A DNA stretch of 64,000 nucleotides, from NCBI GenBank assembly GCA_018336015.1, contig JAGXQZ010000060.1, positions 62,001-126,000 on the forward strand. The letters run 5' to 3'. Shown here in pieces: positions 19,070 through 28,407 of this stretch (positions within the stretch are counted from its first letter, which is position 1; each line of letters opens with the position of its first letter). The notes under the pieces were generated by a model. The model saw only the letters and a program-made list of their open reading frames with translations, did no database searches and was not told the origin of the DNA. The position numbers and the translations under genes are program-made. This DNA is from Algoriphagus sp. (lineage in GTDB: Bacteria; Bacteroidota; Bacteroidia; Cytophagales; Cyclobacteriaceae).

Positions 19070-20169
19070 TTTTTCACTTCTTTAAACCCTTTTTTTAGCG
19101 CTAGGCCAATCAATACCACCCCAATAAGGACCAGTGGAATACTCAGAAGCTGTCCCATGTTAAACTGCATAGACTGCTCAAAATCCACTTGGACTTCCTT
19201 GAAAAATTCCCAAACGAAGCGCATTCCAAATACGGAAATCAAAAACAATCCAAGTAGAAGCCCTTCCGGCAATCTGGATTTGTACTTCACCCAAAGGCCA
19301 AGCAAGACCAAGAAAATCACGAAGTAAGAGGCTGCTTCATAAATCTGAGTTGGATATTTCGCCCTTCCAAAAGTTTTGACGGTCACCAGGTAGTCACTTG
19401 GACGTTCCACGATCTCAAAGTTTAAAGGAGTTTCCACTGGTTCGGCGAGGTATTCTTTGGATGAATTGAATCGCGTCAGCGCATATTTAATATCCTGGGC
19501 TAGAATGCCACTCAGGTCGTCTTTCGTAAAGCTACCTTTGGAAATTACCAGATCAAAGTTCACCGGAACCACCCCGTTTCCTTGCAGCTCATTGTTCCGA
19601 TCTATTGGTTTGTAAGCCTCGATTGATACAATCGGAACTTTTAGCGCTTCTAGCACCTCTTCTGTGTCTCTGGCATACACGATTCCGGAGTCAGTTCCAG
19701 TATCTTTTCCCCCGATCTCTGAGTTCATTAGGTTGCCCATACGGATCATAGCGCCCGTCATGGCTGTTACTATCACGATTCGATCCACTACCCACAGGTA
19801 GCTTTGACCCGGAGTTCGTTTGGAATACAACCACAGTGCAAACAGAATCGCGATAGCAGCTCCATGAGAGGCCAATCCGCCTTCCCAGACTTTCAAAATA
19901 TCTATGGGATTGCTGAGGTATTTTTCAGGTTCGTAGAAAAGCACGTGGCCCAATCTCGCACCCAAGATGGTAGCCAAGACCATGTAGATGGTCAGCTTAT
20001 CCACCAAGTTTTCATTTTGCCCCTCTTTTCTGAAAAAGTAAACCATAAACTGCTGGGAGATGATAAACCCAAGCGCAAACAGTAAGCTGTACCATCTCAG
20101 TCGATCAAATCCATCAAATACAGCAGGACTTGGATCCCATACGATGTAGCTAAGGAAAAAAGAAAGCAT
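19066..20169 (-). CDS. lgt: Prolipoprotein diacylglyceryl transferase
   Basis: An inner-membrane enzyme that transfers diacylglycerol from phosphatidylglycerol to the lipobox cysteine of prolipoproteins, the first step of lipoprotein maturation. Conserved features include [10 protein letters not shown], the SHGAAIAI segment, the Lgt signature [14 protein letters not shown] and the downstream YPTQIYEA, with about seven membrane helices. At 367 residues it is roughly 80-100 longer than the E. coli type; the extra residues lie between the NSEIGG signature and the PTQIYEA motif (about 155-255) and read as a soluble domain. This is probably a lineage variant rather than an insertion defect, because all catalytic motifs remain. 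It is 10 bases from nadE, in the same direction. Confidence 0.94.
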   Translation of the reverse strand: MLSFFLSYIVWDPSPAVFDGFDRLRWYSLLFALGFIISQQFMVYFFRKEGQNENLVDKLTIYMVLATILGARLGHVLFYEPEKYLSNPIDILKVWEGGLASHGAAIAILFALWLYSKRTPGQSYLWVVDRIVIVTAMTGAMIRMGNLMNSEIGGKDTGTDSGIVYARDTEEVLEALKVPIVSIEAYKPIDRNNELQGNGVVPVNFDLVISKGSFTKDDLSGILAQDIKYALTRFNSSKEYLAEPVETPLNFEIVERPSDYLVTVKTFGRAKYPTQIYEAASYFVIFLVLLGLWVKYKSRLPEGLLLGLFLISVFGMRFVWEFFKEVQVDFEQSMQFNMGQLLSIPLVLIGVVLIGLALKKGFKEVKN

Positions 20170-20179
20170 AATTTTCAGG

Positions 20180-22018
20180 TTAGAGGTGATCTAATTGTTC
20201 TAATTCTTCCTGGTAGCCTGCCGAAAGGATGGGGAATCGGTACCAGGTTTTAGGATCGACATTGAATTCATCCAAATGGAAAGAAGGGGCCAATCGCTCC
20301 CGCTTCCATTGATTGCGTGACCAAAGTCGGAAGAATTTTTTAATATATTCTTTCAAGAGACTTTCTTCAATATTCAATTCTTCCTTCAAAAGTAAGAATA
20401 CATCCATTGGAGATCGTCTGTCCCGAATAGCCAATCGTTCGATTTCCACAATCACGGAGTAGGGCATCAGGTCCTTTTCATCTGTTTGGGTTCGTTCGAT
20501 CGGTCTGAGTTCTGCAGTTGGTGTCAGGGAGTTTACAGCGCTGAGTCCAGGCCTATCTAGATTTTTTTCTGCCCATTGTAGCCAATGAAGGATAAAATGT
20601 TTGTCCACTGCAGCTATGGGCGAGATACTTCCACTGGTATCTCCATCCATGGTGGCATAGCCGACATCGCCTTCACTTCGGTTGGAAGTGGAGAGCAGCA
20701 AGGCGTTTTTAATATTGGAAAGTAGCCAAATGATGGGCGAACGGGAGCGCGCTTGGATATTTTGAAGGGCAAGGTCGTCAGTTTCCCAGGTCAGTTTTCT
20801 GCCCAAGGCCGCTTCGATCTTTTCCGTATATGAGGTTACTTCCTCATCGATGGACCAGGCATAAAACTGTGCTCCCAGACTTTCTGCAAGTGTTTTTGCA
20901 GATTGAAAGGTGTCGTCAGATGAATTTCTAGTCCCTTGGTAGGCAGTGGTCAGCAATTGATTGACCAGTTCCTTTTCCGGATTTTCGGAACTATGACGAA
21001 GATGGATTCCAGATTTTTCTACAAATTTTTCTACACCCAATTCGTGAATTCCCCTTCTCACCATTTCAGCCACGAGGACGGCGATGGAAGAAGAATCAGC
21101 CCCCCCAGAGAGCGAAAGCACAAAACCCTTGCTTTTGCTCTTTCTTAAATAGTCATAAAGTCCCAATGCGGAAGCTTGGGCAAATTCCCACTCCTTGGGT
21201 TGGATTGGGGCAAGATGTTGGGTTTTGTTTTCTAAGTAAAATGAAATCACCTGGCAATCTTGAAAGGAGAGCAGCTGATTTCTAGCGAGTAGTTTTCCTT
21301 CCTTTGCCAAAAGAATTTCCCCGTCAAAAATCATCCTGCCGGCTTCATTTCCGAGGAGATTGACATAGCAGTAGTAGCAGTTGAAAAGGGATGAACTCTT
21401 TTCGATCAATTCCTTTCGCTCCATGGTTTTTCCCATGGCAAAATGGGAAGCACTTGGGTTAAATATCAGGTCGACTTTTCGGTCGCATAGTCTATAACCA
21501 GGTCGAACTTTTCCTCTCCAAGCATCTTCGCAGATTTCAAAGCCATAATGGACGCCTTTGTGATGAAATGTCAAATCCCCAAATGGGACCTTTTTTTCGG
21601 CGATCTCTACTTCGATCACCTGATTGGCAGGCCAAGGGGTAAACCATCGGAACTCGTAATGAACGCCGTCTATGGCCATAAATTGCTTGGCTACGATTCC
21701 CTGGATCTCTCCTTTTTCAATTACAGCCATGGTATTATAAACCAAACCGTCGATTCGGAAAGGCAATCCCACTGCGACGGTGATTTCGTTGCAATAGGGA
21801 ACAAGTTTTTCGAGTTGGGAAACAGCTTTTTGAGGGAACCAATAGCTTAAAAAAAGATCTTCTGCCCCATACCCAGTGATGGATAGTTCGGGAAAGCAAA
21901 GGATTTCAACTCCATCGGATTTTGCCTGATCTATGGCTTGGATGATCCGATTTAGATTTCCTGTCCAATCCAGAGGAGTTTGATTGACCGTTGCACCGGC
22001 AATTTTTAGAGCAGCCAT
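20180..22018 (-). CDS. nadE: Glutamine-dependent NAD+ synthetase
   Basis: A 612-residue two-domain enzyme that makes NAD+ from deamido-NAD+ using ammonia released from glutamine. The N-terminal carbon-nitrogen hydrolase domain has the catalytic triad Glu44 (CFPELSITGYG), Lys111 (IVAKQFM) and Cys163 (GFEICEDAW). The C-terminal synthetase domain has the ATP pyrophosphatase loop LSGGADSSS at about 303-311 and the TSNRSEGDVGYATMDGD segment. The start at 22018 (MAALKIAGAT) is chosen because the in-frame upstream ATG at 22144 would add a basic leader that runs into the rnc coding region. It sits between rnc and lgt and is likely part of their transcript. Confidence 0.95.
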   Translation of the reverse strand: MAALKIAGATVNQTPLDWTGNLNRIIQAIDQAKSDGVEILCFPELSITGYGAEDLFLSYWFPQKAVSQLEKLVPYCNEITVAVGLPFRIDGLVYNTMAVIEKGEIQGIVAKQFMAIDGVHYEFRWFTPWPANQVIEVEIAEKKVPFGDLTFHHKGVHYGFEICEDAWRGKVRPGYRLCDRKVDLIFNPSASHFAMGKTMERKELIEKSSSLFNCYYCYVNLLGNEAGRMIFDGEILLAKEGKLLARNQLLSFQDCQVISFYLENKTQHLAPIQPKEWEFAQASALGLYDYLRKSKSKGFVLSLSGGADSSSIAVLVAEMVRRGIHELGVEKFVEKSGIHLRHSSENPEKELVNQLLTTAYQGTRNSSDDTFQSAKTLAESLGAQFYAWSIDEEVTSYTEKIEAALGRKLTWETDDLALQNIQARSRSPIIWLLSNIKNALLLSTSNRSEGDVGYATMDGDTSGSISPIAAVDKHFILHWLQWAEKNLDRPGLSAVNSLTPTAELRPIERTQTDEKDLMPYSVIVEIERLAIRDRRSPMDVFLLLKEELNIEESLLKEYIKKFFRLWSRNQWKRERLAPSFHLDEFNVDPKTWYRFPILSAGYQEELEQLDHL

Positions 22019-22046
22019 TTTTGGTAATTCCTTCGAGTAGTTGATT

Positions 22047-22796
22047 TTAAATAGAAATGTGGAGGATTTCGCAAGCATGTTTAGAAGCCTCTTGTTCGGC
22101 TTTCTTCTTGTTCGGTCCCTTTCCTTGGGCAATTGCTTCGCCATTCACTACCAGCTCTACAACAAACTCTTTAAACCTTTGGTTGCCGTGAATTTGAAGG
22201 ACTCGGTATTCCACTTGTTTACTTTCCTTTTGAGACCACTCGATGATCTTACTCTTGTAATTGGAGACTGTGGTAATCATCCCTTCCAAATCCATGTGAA
22301 TGAGGATTCGTTGCAAAATTAATTTTTTGGAAAAATGATACCCACGATCTAGGTAAACGGCTCCCAAAAAGGCTTCCAGGACATCTCCGTAGAGGGATTT
22401 ATTACCGGTAAACTGCCGGCTTTCAATAACCAGTTCTAAGGTTTTTTTTAAGCCAATCTTAATTCCAATATCATTGAGTGTTTCTCGATTGACCAGTTTA
22501 GATCGTGTTTCTGTCAGGAATCCTTCATCCCGATATGGGTATTTTTTAAATAGGTGTTCGGCAATCACCGCGCCGAGAACGGCATCTCCTAAAAATTCCA
22601 AACGCTCATTGGATATTCTAAAGCCTTTGTGTGATTCCTCTCCAAGTCCAGCTGGAGTAAGTGCAAGCCGATAGACGGATAAATTTAAAGGCTTGCGACC
22701 CGTGATCATTTTGATCGAGGTTGCAAGCCTTTTGTCCTTTGAGTTAAAGAAGAGAGTGTGGAGTCCTAGTTTTTGAAGGAGTTTCACTCTGCTCAA
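22047..22796 (-). CDS. rnc: Ribonuclease III
   Basis: A 249-residue double-strand-specific endoribonuclease that processes rRNA and other structured RNAs. The family signature ERLEFLGDAVLG lies at residues 64-75 with the catalytic acidic residues, a second acidic helix GDVLEAFLGAVYLDRG lies at about 140-155, and a C-terminal dsRNA-binding domain ends with KKKAEQEASKHACEIL. The start overlaps the stop of fabF by four bases (ATGA), the widespread acpP-fabF-rnc arrangement, so the three are translated from one message. Confidence 0.96.
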   Translation of the reverse strand: MSRVKLLQKLGLHTLFFNSKDKRLATSIKMITGRKPLNLSVYRLALTPAGLGEESHKGFRISNERLEFLGDAVLGAVIAEHLFKKYPYRDEGFLTETRSKLVNRETLNDIGIKIGLKKTLELVIESRQFTGNKSLYGDVLEAFLGAVYLDRGYHFSKKLILQRILIHMDLEGMITTVSNYKSKIIEWSQKESKQVEYRVLQIHGNQRFKEFVVELVVNGEAIAQGKGPNKKKAEQEASKHACEILHISI

Positions 22797-24043
22797 TTGT
22801 ATTTTTTGAAAATGACGGAGCAGTTGTGCCCACCAAATCCAAAGGTATTACTCAACGCATAGTTGATTTCTCTTTCCTGCGCTTTGTTGAATGTCAAATT
22901 CAATCTAGGGTCAAACGATTCATCATCGGTGAAGTGATTGATCGTAGGAGGTACCAGACTATTTTGAATTGCCAGGATACAAGCAATCGCTTCAATTGCT
23001 CCTGCAGCACCAAGCAAGTGACCTGTCATGGACTTAGTACTGCTGATGTTGAGCTGGTAGGCATGCTCTCCAAATACTTTTTGGATTGCTTTGGTCTCAC
23101 TCACATCTCCCAATGGGGTAGAAGTACCGTGTACGTTGATATAGTCAATCGCTTCAGGTTGCAGTCCCGCATCTTCCAATGCGATCTGCATGACGCTGCT
23201 TGCTCCCAAACCTTCCGGATGAGGTGCGGTAATGTGATTGGCATCAGCAGTCATACCACCTCCTACCAATTCAGCATAAATCTTTGCACCTCTCGCTTTG
23301 GCGTGTTCTAATTCTTCAAGAATCAATGCACCGGCACCTTCACCCAACACGAAACCATCTCTTTCCTTATCGAAAGGCCTTGAGGCAGTTTCCGGTGATT
23401 CATTTCGTTGAGAAAGTGCTTTCATTGCATTGAATCCACCAATTCCAGCTTCAGTTACAGCAGCTTCTGAACCTCCGCTGATAAATAGATCAGCTTTACC
23501 TAGACGAATATAATTGAACGCATCTATCAAGGCATTGGTGGCCGATGCACAAGCGGAAACGGTTACAAAGTTTGGACCTCTGAAACCATACTTGATGGAA
23601 ATGAAGCCGGCAGAGATGTCGGCAATCATTTTAGGAATAAAGAAGGGATTAAATCTTGGGGTTCCATCACCTTTGGCAAAATCGGTGACTTCTTCTTGGA
23701 AAGTCCTAAGACCTCCTATACCTGAACCCCAGATAACTCCTGCGCGGGATTTGTCGATAGCTTCCAGATCCAACCCGGAATCCAAGATAGCCTCATCAGT
23801 GGCTACCATTGCATACTGGGTAAATCCATCCATTTTTCTTGCTTCTTTTCTGTCAATGAATTTTTCCACATCAAAATTCTTGACTTCACAAGCAAACTGG
23901 GTCTTGAAAAGTGAAGCGTCGAAACGAGTAATAGGCGCAGCGCCACTCACACCATTAGCTAATCCTTGCCAGAATTCGTCCTTGGTGTTTCCTATTGGTG
24001 TGAGGGCACCTATACCCGTTACAACAACTCTTTTTAAATTCAT
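22793..24043 (-). CDS. fabF: Beta-ketoacyl-ACP synthase II
   Basis: A 416-residue condensing enzyme that elongates acyl-ACP with malonyl-ACP in fatty-acid synthesis. The Cys-His-His triad is visible: Cys165 in TVSACASATNA, a histidine at about 305 in VHGTSTPLGD, and one at about 342 in SMTGHLLGAAGA. The glycine-rich C-terminus NTFGFGGHN is typical of FabF. It lies 19 bases after acpP, whose product is its substrate carrier, and overlaps rnc. Confidence 0.97.
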   Translation of the reverse strand: MNLKRVVVTGIGALTPIGNTKDEFWQGLANGVSGAAPITRFDASLFKTQFACEVKNFDVEKFIDRKEARKMDGFTQYAMVATDEAILDSGLDLEAIDKSRAGVIWGSGIGGLRTFQEEVTDFAKGDGTPRFNPFFIPKMIADISAGFISIKYGFRGPNFVTVSACASATNALIDAFNYIRLGKADLFISGGSEAAVTEAGIGGFNAMKALSQRNESPETASRPFDKERDGFVLGEGAGALILEELEHAKARGAKIYAELVGGGMTADANHITAPHPEGLGASSVMQIALEDAGLQPEAIDYINVHGTSTPLGDVSETKAIQKVFGEHAYQLNISSTKSMTGHLLGAAGAIEAIACILAIQNSLVPPTINHFTDDESFDPRLNLTFNKAQEREINYALSNTFGFGGHNCSVIFKKYN

Positions 24044-24062
24044 AAAATGAATTTAGATGGTT

Positions 24063-24299
24063 TTATTTTACGTTAGCCTCCAAGTAGGTAATGGCTTGGC
24101 CTACAGTACCGATTTGCTCAGCTTGATCGTCTGGGATTGAGATATTGAATTCTTTTTCGAATTCCATGATCAATTCCACAGTATCCAGAGAGTCGGCACC
24201 AAGATCATTGGTGAAGCTTGCTTCCATAGTCACTTCAGACTCTTCTACGCCAAGTTTGTCTACAATGATGGCCTTTACTTTTTGTGCAATTTCAGACAT
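24063..24299 (-). CDS. acpP: Acyl carrier protein
   Basis: A 78-residue, strongly acidic carrier protein. The 4'-phosphopantetheine attachment site is Ser37 in [17 protein letters not shown]. Length and the four-helix layout are standard. It is the first gene of the acpP-fabF-rnc operon, with a 151-base divergent spacer to the IPExxxVDY/pyk transcript that must hold both promoters. Confidence 0.97.
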   Translation of the reverse strand: MSEIAQKVKAIIVDKLGVEESEVTMEASFTNDLGADSLDTVELIMEFEKEFNISIPDDQAEQIGTVGQAITYLEANVK

Positions 24300-24396
24300 T
24301 TTGTGATCAGTTTAGTTAATAACACTCCGCAAAGAAATATATTTAATGCCTAATTGGCAAAGAAAAGGCAGAAGTAAATTTTGTGTGTTTGCTGTG

Positions 24397-24428
24397 TTCG
24401 GCCTCCTTCATTTTAATTTCTAACTTTG
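24397..24428 (+). promoter_or_regulatory. Bacteroidota-type sigma-ABfr promoter of the IPExxxVDY-pyk operon
   Basis: A perfect -7 box TAACTTTG (consensus TAnnTTTG) lies at 24421-24428, with a TTCG element 20 bases upstream at 24397-24400 in place of the -33 TTTG. The spacing is right for Bacteroidota promoters. It lies 22 bases before the ATG of the downstream gene, giving a very short leader. Confidence 0.5.
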
Positions 24429-24450
24429 CCTTGATCACATTTCTTCCTGT

Positions 24451-24879
24451 ATGAAGAAGGCTAAATTATTCATTGAACCTACCTTTGATTTTGAACTCCT
24501 GGGGCTTGTTTCTCCGGTAAAGGACTATAAAATGGCGTGGCTCATCAATCAGGAAATGGACTTGAAACTGGCAAAGGCAAAAGACTTGGAGCTTGAGTTT
24601 ATCTCCAATGCCCGAATGGAAATTTCTCAATATTTCCTTTCTTTACCCCACGGTTTTATTCAGCTCCTGAAAAATAAAGCGCTAAATTCTTCTCAGCAAT
24701 TGGCATATTTGATCCCTGAACTGAAAAACATGGACTATTTCCTTTTGGTCCAAGACCAAACAGAACAAACCAGTATTCATACATTTGTAGATCACCTTTC
24801 AAAAAATCCCCATATTCAAAGCGTGGTACGCATTGATGTTTCAAAATTAAAATCAAAAGAAAACCTATTAACTTATTAA
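24451..24879 (+). CDS. IPExxxVDY family protein
   Basis: A 142-residue cytoplasmic protein of a small Bacteroidota family named for its conserved IPExxxVDY motif, seen here as IPELKNMDYFLLV (Met in place of Val) at about 89-101. The rest contains the family opening FDFELLGLVSPVKDYKMAWLI. No enzymatic function is known. The gene is six bases upstream of pyk and divergent from acpP, an order that is conserved in the phylum, so a role tied to central metabolism or fatty-acid synthesis is possible but unproven. Confidence 0.85.
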   Translation: MKKAKLFIEPTFDFELLGLVSPVKDYKMAWLINQEMDLKLAKAKDLELEFISNARMEISQYFLSLPHGFIQLLKNKALNSSQQLAYLIPELKNMDYFLLVQDQTEQTSIHTFVDHLSKNPHIQSVVRIDVSKLKSKENLLTY

Positions 24880-24885
24880 GACCCG

Positions 24886-26316
24886 ATGAGCCAATTACCC
24901 TTTAAGAAAACAAAAATTCTGGCTACAATAGGCCCTGCTTCCAACAATTACGAAATGATTAAAAGTCTTGCGCTGGCCGGTGCCAATGTGTTTCGACTGA
25001 ATTTTTCTCATGGAAGTCACGAGGTACATCAAGAAGTAATCAAAATCATCCGTCAGGTAAATAAAGAATTAAACTGCAATCTCGGTATACTTCAAGATTT
25101 GCAAGGACCTAAAATCCGGGTTGGAGAAGTTGAAAACAATGGAGTTGAAATCAAACCTGGTGACAAAATCACTATTACCAACGATCCTGTAGTAGGTACT
25201 TCCAGTCTTGTAAGTACTGTGTATAAAAATCTACCTCAAGACGTTCAGACTGGAGAGCATATCCTCATTGACGATGGTAATCTCGAAGTAGTAGTCAATG
25301 ATACAGATGGGAAAAACGTCAACTGTACCGTTATCCACGGTGGTATTCTCAAATCTAGAAAAGGTATCAACCTGCCAAACACCAAAGTATCTGCCCCTTC
25401 TCTTACAGAAAAGGACATTGAGGATCTATACTTCGGCTTGGAACAGGATGTGGATTGGATTGCGTTGTCATTTGTGAGATCCGCTGAGGATATCCATGAT
25501 TTGAGAAACCGGATTCAGGCTGCTGGAAAGCATTGTAAAATCGTAGCCAAAATCGAAAAACCTGAAGCCCTCGAAAATATCGATTCTATCATTGAAGCGA
25601 CAGATGCCATCATGGTAGCCAGAGGTGACTTGGGTGTGGAAGTTCCCATGGAGATTGTACCCCTTTGGCAGAAGAAAATGGTAGAAAAGTGTAAAGTCGC
25701 TTGTAAACCGGTCATCATCGCTACCCAGATGATGGAAAGTATGATCCAAAATCCTAGACCTACCCGTGCGGAGACCAACGACGTGGCCACTGCGGTTTTG
25801 GATGGAGCAGATGCCGTAATGCTTTCCGCTGAGACAGCTTCAGGTAAATATCCTGTCAATGCTGTGAAAGCAATGACCAGCATCATTACCTATCTGGAGG
25901 AAAATGCCGACATCTATCATAACCTCTACAAGATCGATGAGAGTAATGATACCTTCCTGAGCAACAACCTGATACTGATGGCTTCCAGACTTTCCCGTAA
26001 TGTGAAAGCAAAAGCCATTGTTGGGATCACCACTTCCGGTTTTACCGGTTTTAGGCTGGCTTCTCACAGACCTTCTGCCAGTATTTTCGTCTTCACTCGA
26101 AATCAAAAGTTACTTACTCAAATGTCTTTGGTATGGGGGGTGAGAGCCTATTATTATGAAAGCCAAGTCTCTACTGATGCTACTTTTGAAGACATCGAAA
26201 ACACACTTAAAAGTGACGGACATGTAGTCTCAGGGGATGTAATCATCAATACAGCCAGCATGCCTCTCAAGGAGAAAGGAAAAACAAACATGCTGAAAAT
26301 TCATGTAGTAGATTAA
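24886..26316 (+). CDS. pyk: Pyruvate kinase
   Basis: A 476-residue glycolytic enzyme converting phosphoenolpyruvate and ADP to pyruvate and ATP. Seen in the sequence are the N-terminal TKILATIGPAS, the substrate segment FRLNFSHG, the catalytic lysine signature IVAKIEKPEALENID, MVARGDLGVEVP, and the MLSAETASGKYPV motif, followed by the C-terminal allosteric domain. It forms a two-gene operon with the IPExxxVDY protein and is closed by a hairpin terminator 28 bases after the stop. Confidence 0.97.
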   Translation: MSQLPFKKTKILATIGPASNNYEMIKSLALAGANVFRLNFSHGSHEVHQEVIKIIRQVNKELNCNLGILQDLQGPKIRVGEVENNGVEIKPGDKITITNDPVVGTSSLVSTVYKNLPQDVQTGEHILIDDGNLEVVVNDTDGKNVNCTVIHGGILKSRKGINLPNTKVSAPSLTEKDIEDLYFGLEQDVDWIALSFVRSAEDIHDLRNRIQAAGKHCKIVAKIEKPEALENIDSIIEATDAIMVARGDLGVEVPMEIVPLWQKKMVEKCKVACKPVIIATQMMESMIQNPRPTRAETNDVATAVLDGADAVMLSAETASGKYPVNAVKAMTSIITYLEENADIYHNLYKIDESNDTFLSNNLILMASRLSRNVKAKAIVGITTSGFTGFRLASHRPSASIFVFTRNQKLLTQMSLVWGVRAYYYESQVSTDATFEDIENTLKSDGHVVSGDVIINTASMPLKEKGKTNMLKIHVVD

Positions 26317-26343
26317 TTTCTACCCAAAGCTTCTTTACAGTTC

Positions 26344-26376
26344 AAAGGATGAATCTCACGGTTCATCCTTTTTTTA
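26344..26376 (+). terminator. Rho-independent terminator of pyk
   Basis: The arms aaggatgaa and ttcatcctt enclose a short loop and are followed by a run of seven T residues. It lies 28 bases after the pyk stop codon and well before the fasciclin gene start. Confidence 0.85.
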
Positions 26377-26449
26377 TGACAGTTTAGCAAGCGTTCTAAA
26401 TCTAAGCTGGATAGTCTTAGTTAAAGCGATATACTAATCCAATTTAACT

Positions 26450-28312
26450 ATGACAAAACTGTTCAAATTCCTTCTCACGGGATCGCTTTTTTTCACGATC
26501 CTTTCTTGTAGCGATGATTATCAAGGTCCGATTCCTTTTCCCACGCTCGTAGAGGCTGCCAATGAGGCGGGTCTAACTACCTTGGTAACTGCGGTGAGGG
26601 CGATTCCAGGTCTAGAAGCTACGCTTCAAAGTCAGGATGCCATTACGGTATTTGCACCTACCAACGATGCTTTCGCAAATGCTTTAACCCAGTTTAAGGC
26701 AAGGGATCTTAATGAATTGGTTGCCAAATTAGGAGGTGTTCAAAACTTACAAACTGTTCTTGGATTCCACGTAGTTCCAGCGGTAGCTTTCTCCAGAAAC
26801 CTTAATGAAAATAACCTGTTCACCACACTCGCAGGACAGCAATTGAGAGTGACATCCACTCCAGGTTCAGTGACTGTGACAGACGCTGCGGGTAATGTGG
26901 CTCGAGTGATCCAGGCAGACGTGCAGATTGAAAATGGCGTAGTTCACGTCATTGACCGCGTGTTGATTCCTTCGATCCAGTTGCCTAAGCCAACCTTGGT
27001 TGAAGCCGCTACCAATGCAGGATTAACCACTTTGTTGACCGCGGTGACGGCGGTCCCAGGCTTGCCAAATGCCCTACTTTCGGCTCCTAATATCACCGTA
27101 TTTGCTCCCACCAATGAAGCATTTGCCGCAGCATTGACAGTTTTTAAAGCAAAAGATTTAAATGAGTTAGTCATTAAAATCGGTGGTCCAGCAAACTTGG
27201 AGAAAGTACTTGGATTCCATGTGGTACCTGCTAGAGCGCTTTCTTCTTCTCTTTCTGCATCCAATACCTTCCAGACTTTATCAGGACAGAGTATTACAGT
27301 AGAAAAATCAGGAAATACAGTGACAGTAAAAGACCAATTGGGCAGAACTGCTCAGGTGGTAGCAGCTGATATCGAAATTGCCAATGGCGTCGTACACGTC
27401 ATCAATGGTATGATGCTTCCAAATCTCGGACTTCCTACTGTAGTTCAAGCTGCTCAGTCTGCAGGTTTGACCACATTACTAGATGCAGTGACTGCTGCTG
27501 GTTTGGGAAATACGCTGCTCAATACTCCTCAGATGACGGTTTTTGCCCCTAGCAATGCAGCATTTACGGCAGCTCTTCAGGCTTTTGGTGCAGCTAATTT
27601 GAATCAATTGGTTGCTAAGATTGGAGGAATCAAGAATCTCCAGACAGTTCTTGGTTTCCATGTGGTACCAGCTGCAGCTTTCTCGTTTGAGCTGGGAGCT
27701 ACCAATACCTTTACCACTCTGGCAGGTCAATCGCTTACGGTAACCAAATCAGGATCTACTGTCCGTGTCCGTGATGCAGCTGGGAACACAGCCAATGTAG
27801 TTGCTGCTGATGTAGCGATAGCAAACGGAGTGGTTCACGTGATCGATAGAGTTTTGCTTCCTACGATAGATCTCCCAAATGTGGTGGAAGCTGCCCAGGC
27901 AGCAAACCTGACCGTCTTGCTTCAAGCAGTTACCGCAGCTGGATTGGGTAACACTTTGCTCAATCAACAAGCCATGACTGTCTTTGCCCCAACCAATCAG
28001 GCATTTGCCAATCTGCTCCAGAAATTGGGCTTTGCTTCATTACAGGAAATGATCAATACGCTAGGAGCCCCTGCAGTAACGAAAGTTCTTGGCTTCCATG
28101 TGGTGCCTGCTACTGCCTTCTCATTTAACTTGGCTTCAGGAGCTCAGGATGTTCCTACCTTAGCTGGAGAAACCTTACGGGTGACGAGAACAGGCAATAA
28201 CGTAACCGTGACCGACAAAGCAGGCAATACGTTCAATGTGATTGTAGCTGATGTCGCAATCGAAAATGGAGTCGTTCATGTGATAGATGGAGTGCTGTTG
28301 CCTACTCTCTAA
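26450..28312 (+). CDS. Fasciclin (FAS1) repeat lipoprotein
   Basis: A 620-residue exported lipoprotein (lipobox ILSC, Cys20) built of four consecutive FAS1 domains at about 30-175, 180-325, 326-472 and 473-620. Each has the H1 motif (TVFAPTNDAF or close variants) and an H2-like VVHVIDRVL at its end. FAS1 domains mediate adhesion to proteins or polysaccharides at the cell surface. The repeats are similar enough to show internal duplication: the last two share the segment VTAAGLGNTLLN. The gene is flanked by terminators on both sides and so is a single-gene unit. Confidence 0.93.
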   Translation: MTKLFKFLLTGSLFFTILSCSDDYQGPIPFPTLVEAANEAGLTTLVTAVRAIPGLEATLQSQDAITVFAPTNDAFANALTQFKARDLNELVAKLGGVQNLQTVLGFHVVPAVAFSRNLNENNLFTTLAGQQLRVTSTPGSVTVTDAAGNVARVIQADVQIENGVVHVIDRVLIPSIQLPKPTLVEAATNAGLTTLLTAVTAVPGLPNALLSAPNITVFAPTNEAFAAALTVFKAKDLNELVIKIGGPANLEKVLGFHVVPARALSSSLSASNTFQTLSGQSITVEKSGNTVTVKDQLGRTAQVVAADIEIANGVVHVINGMMLPNLGLPTVVQAAQSAGLTTLLDAVTAAGLGNTLLNTPQMTVFAPSNAAFTAALQAFGAANLNQLVAKIGGIKNLQTVLGFHVVPAAAFSFELGATNTFTTLAGQSLTVTKSGSTVRVRDAAGNTANVVAADVAIANGVVHVIDRVLLPTIDLPNVVEAAQAANLTVLLQAVTAAGLGNTLLNQQAMTVFAPTNQAFANLLQKLGFASLQEMINTLGAPAVTKVLGFHVVPATAFSFNLASGAQDVPTLAGETLRVTRTGNNVTVTDKAGNTFNVIVADVAIENGVVHVIDGVLLPTL

Positions 28313-28337
28313 CTGACCAAATAAATACAGATTCAAT

Positions 28338-28370
28338 GCAAAGGGCGGAAATTTTTCGCCCTTTGCTCTT
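28338..28370 (+). terminator. Hairpin terminator after the fasciclin gene
   Basis: A perfect ten-base stem (gcaaagggcg and cgccctttgc) with a nine-base A/T loop is followed by tctt. It starts 26 bases after the fasciclin stop. Because it lies inside the only upstream extension of the kinase reading frame, it argues that the kinase starts at 28408. Confidence 0.75.
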
Positions 28371-28396
28371 CACGATATATCAGTTAAACCAGGATA

Positions 28397-28402
28397 GGAG
28401 GG
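28397..28402 (+). promoter_or_regulatory. Shine-Dalgarno sequence that sets the LytS-type kinase start
   Basis: AGGAGG lies five bases before the ATG at 28408. Strong Shine-Dalgarno sequences are uncommon in this phylum, so its presence supports the downstream ATG over the one at 28336, which is buried in a terminator stem. Confidence 0.55.
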
Positions 28403-28407
28403 GCGAG

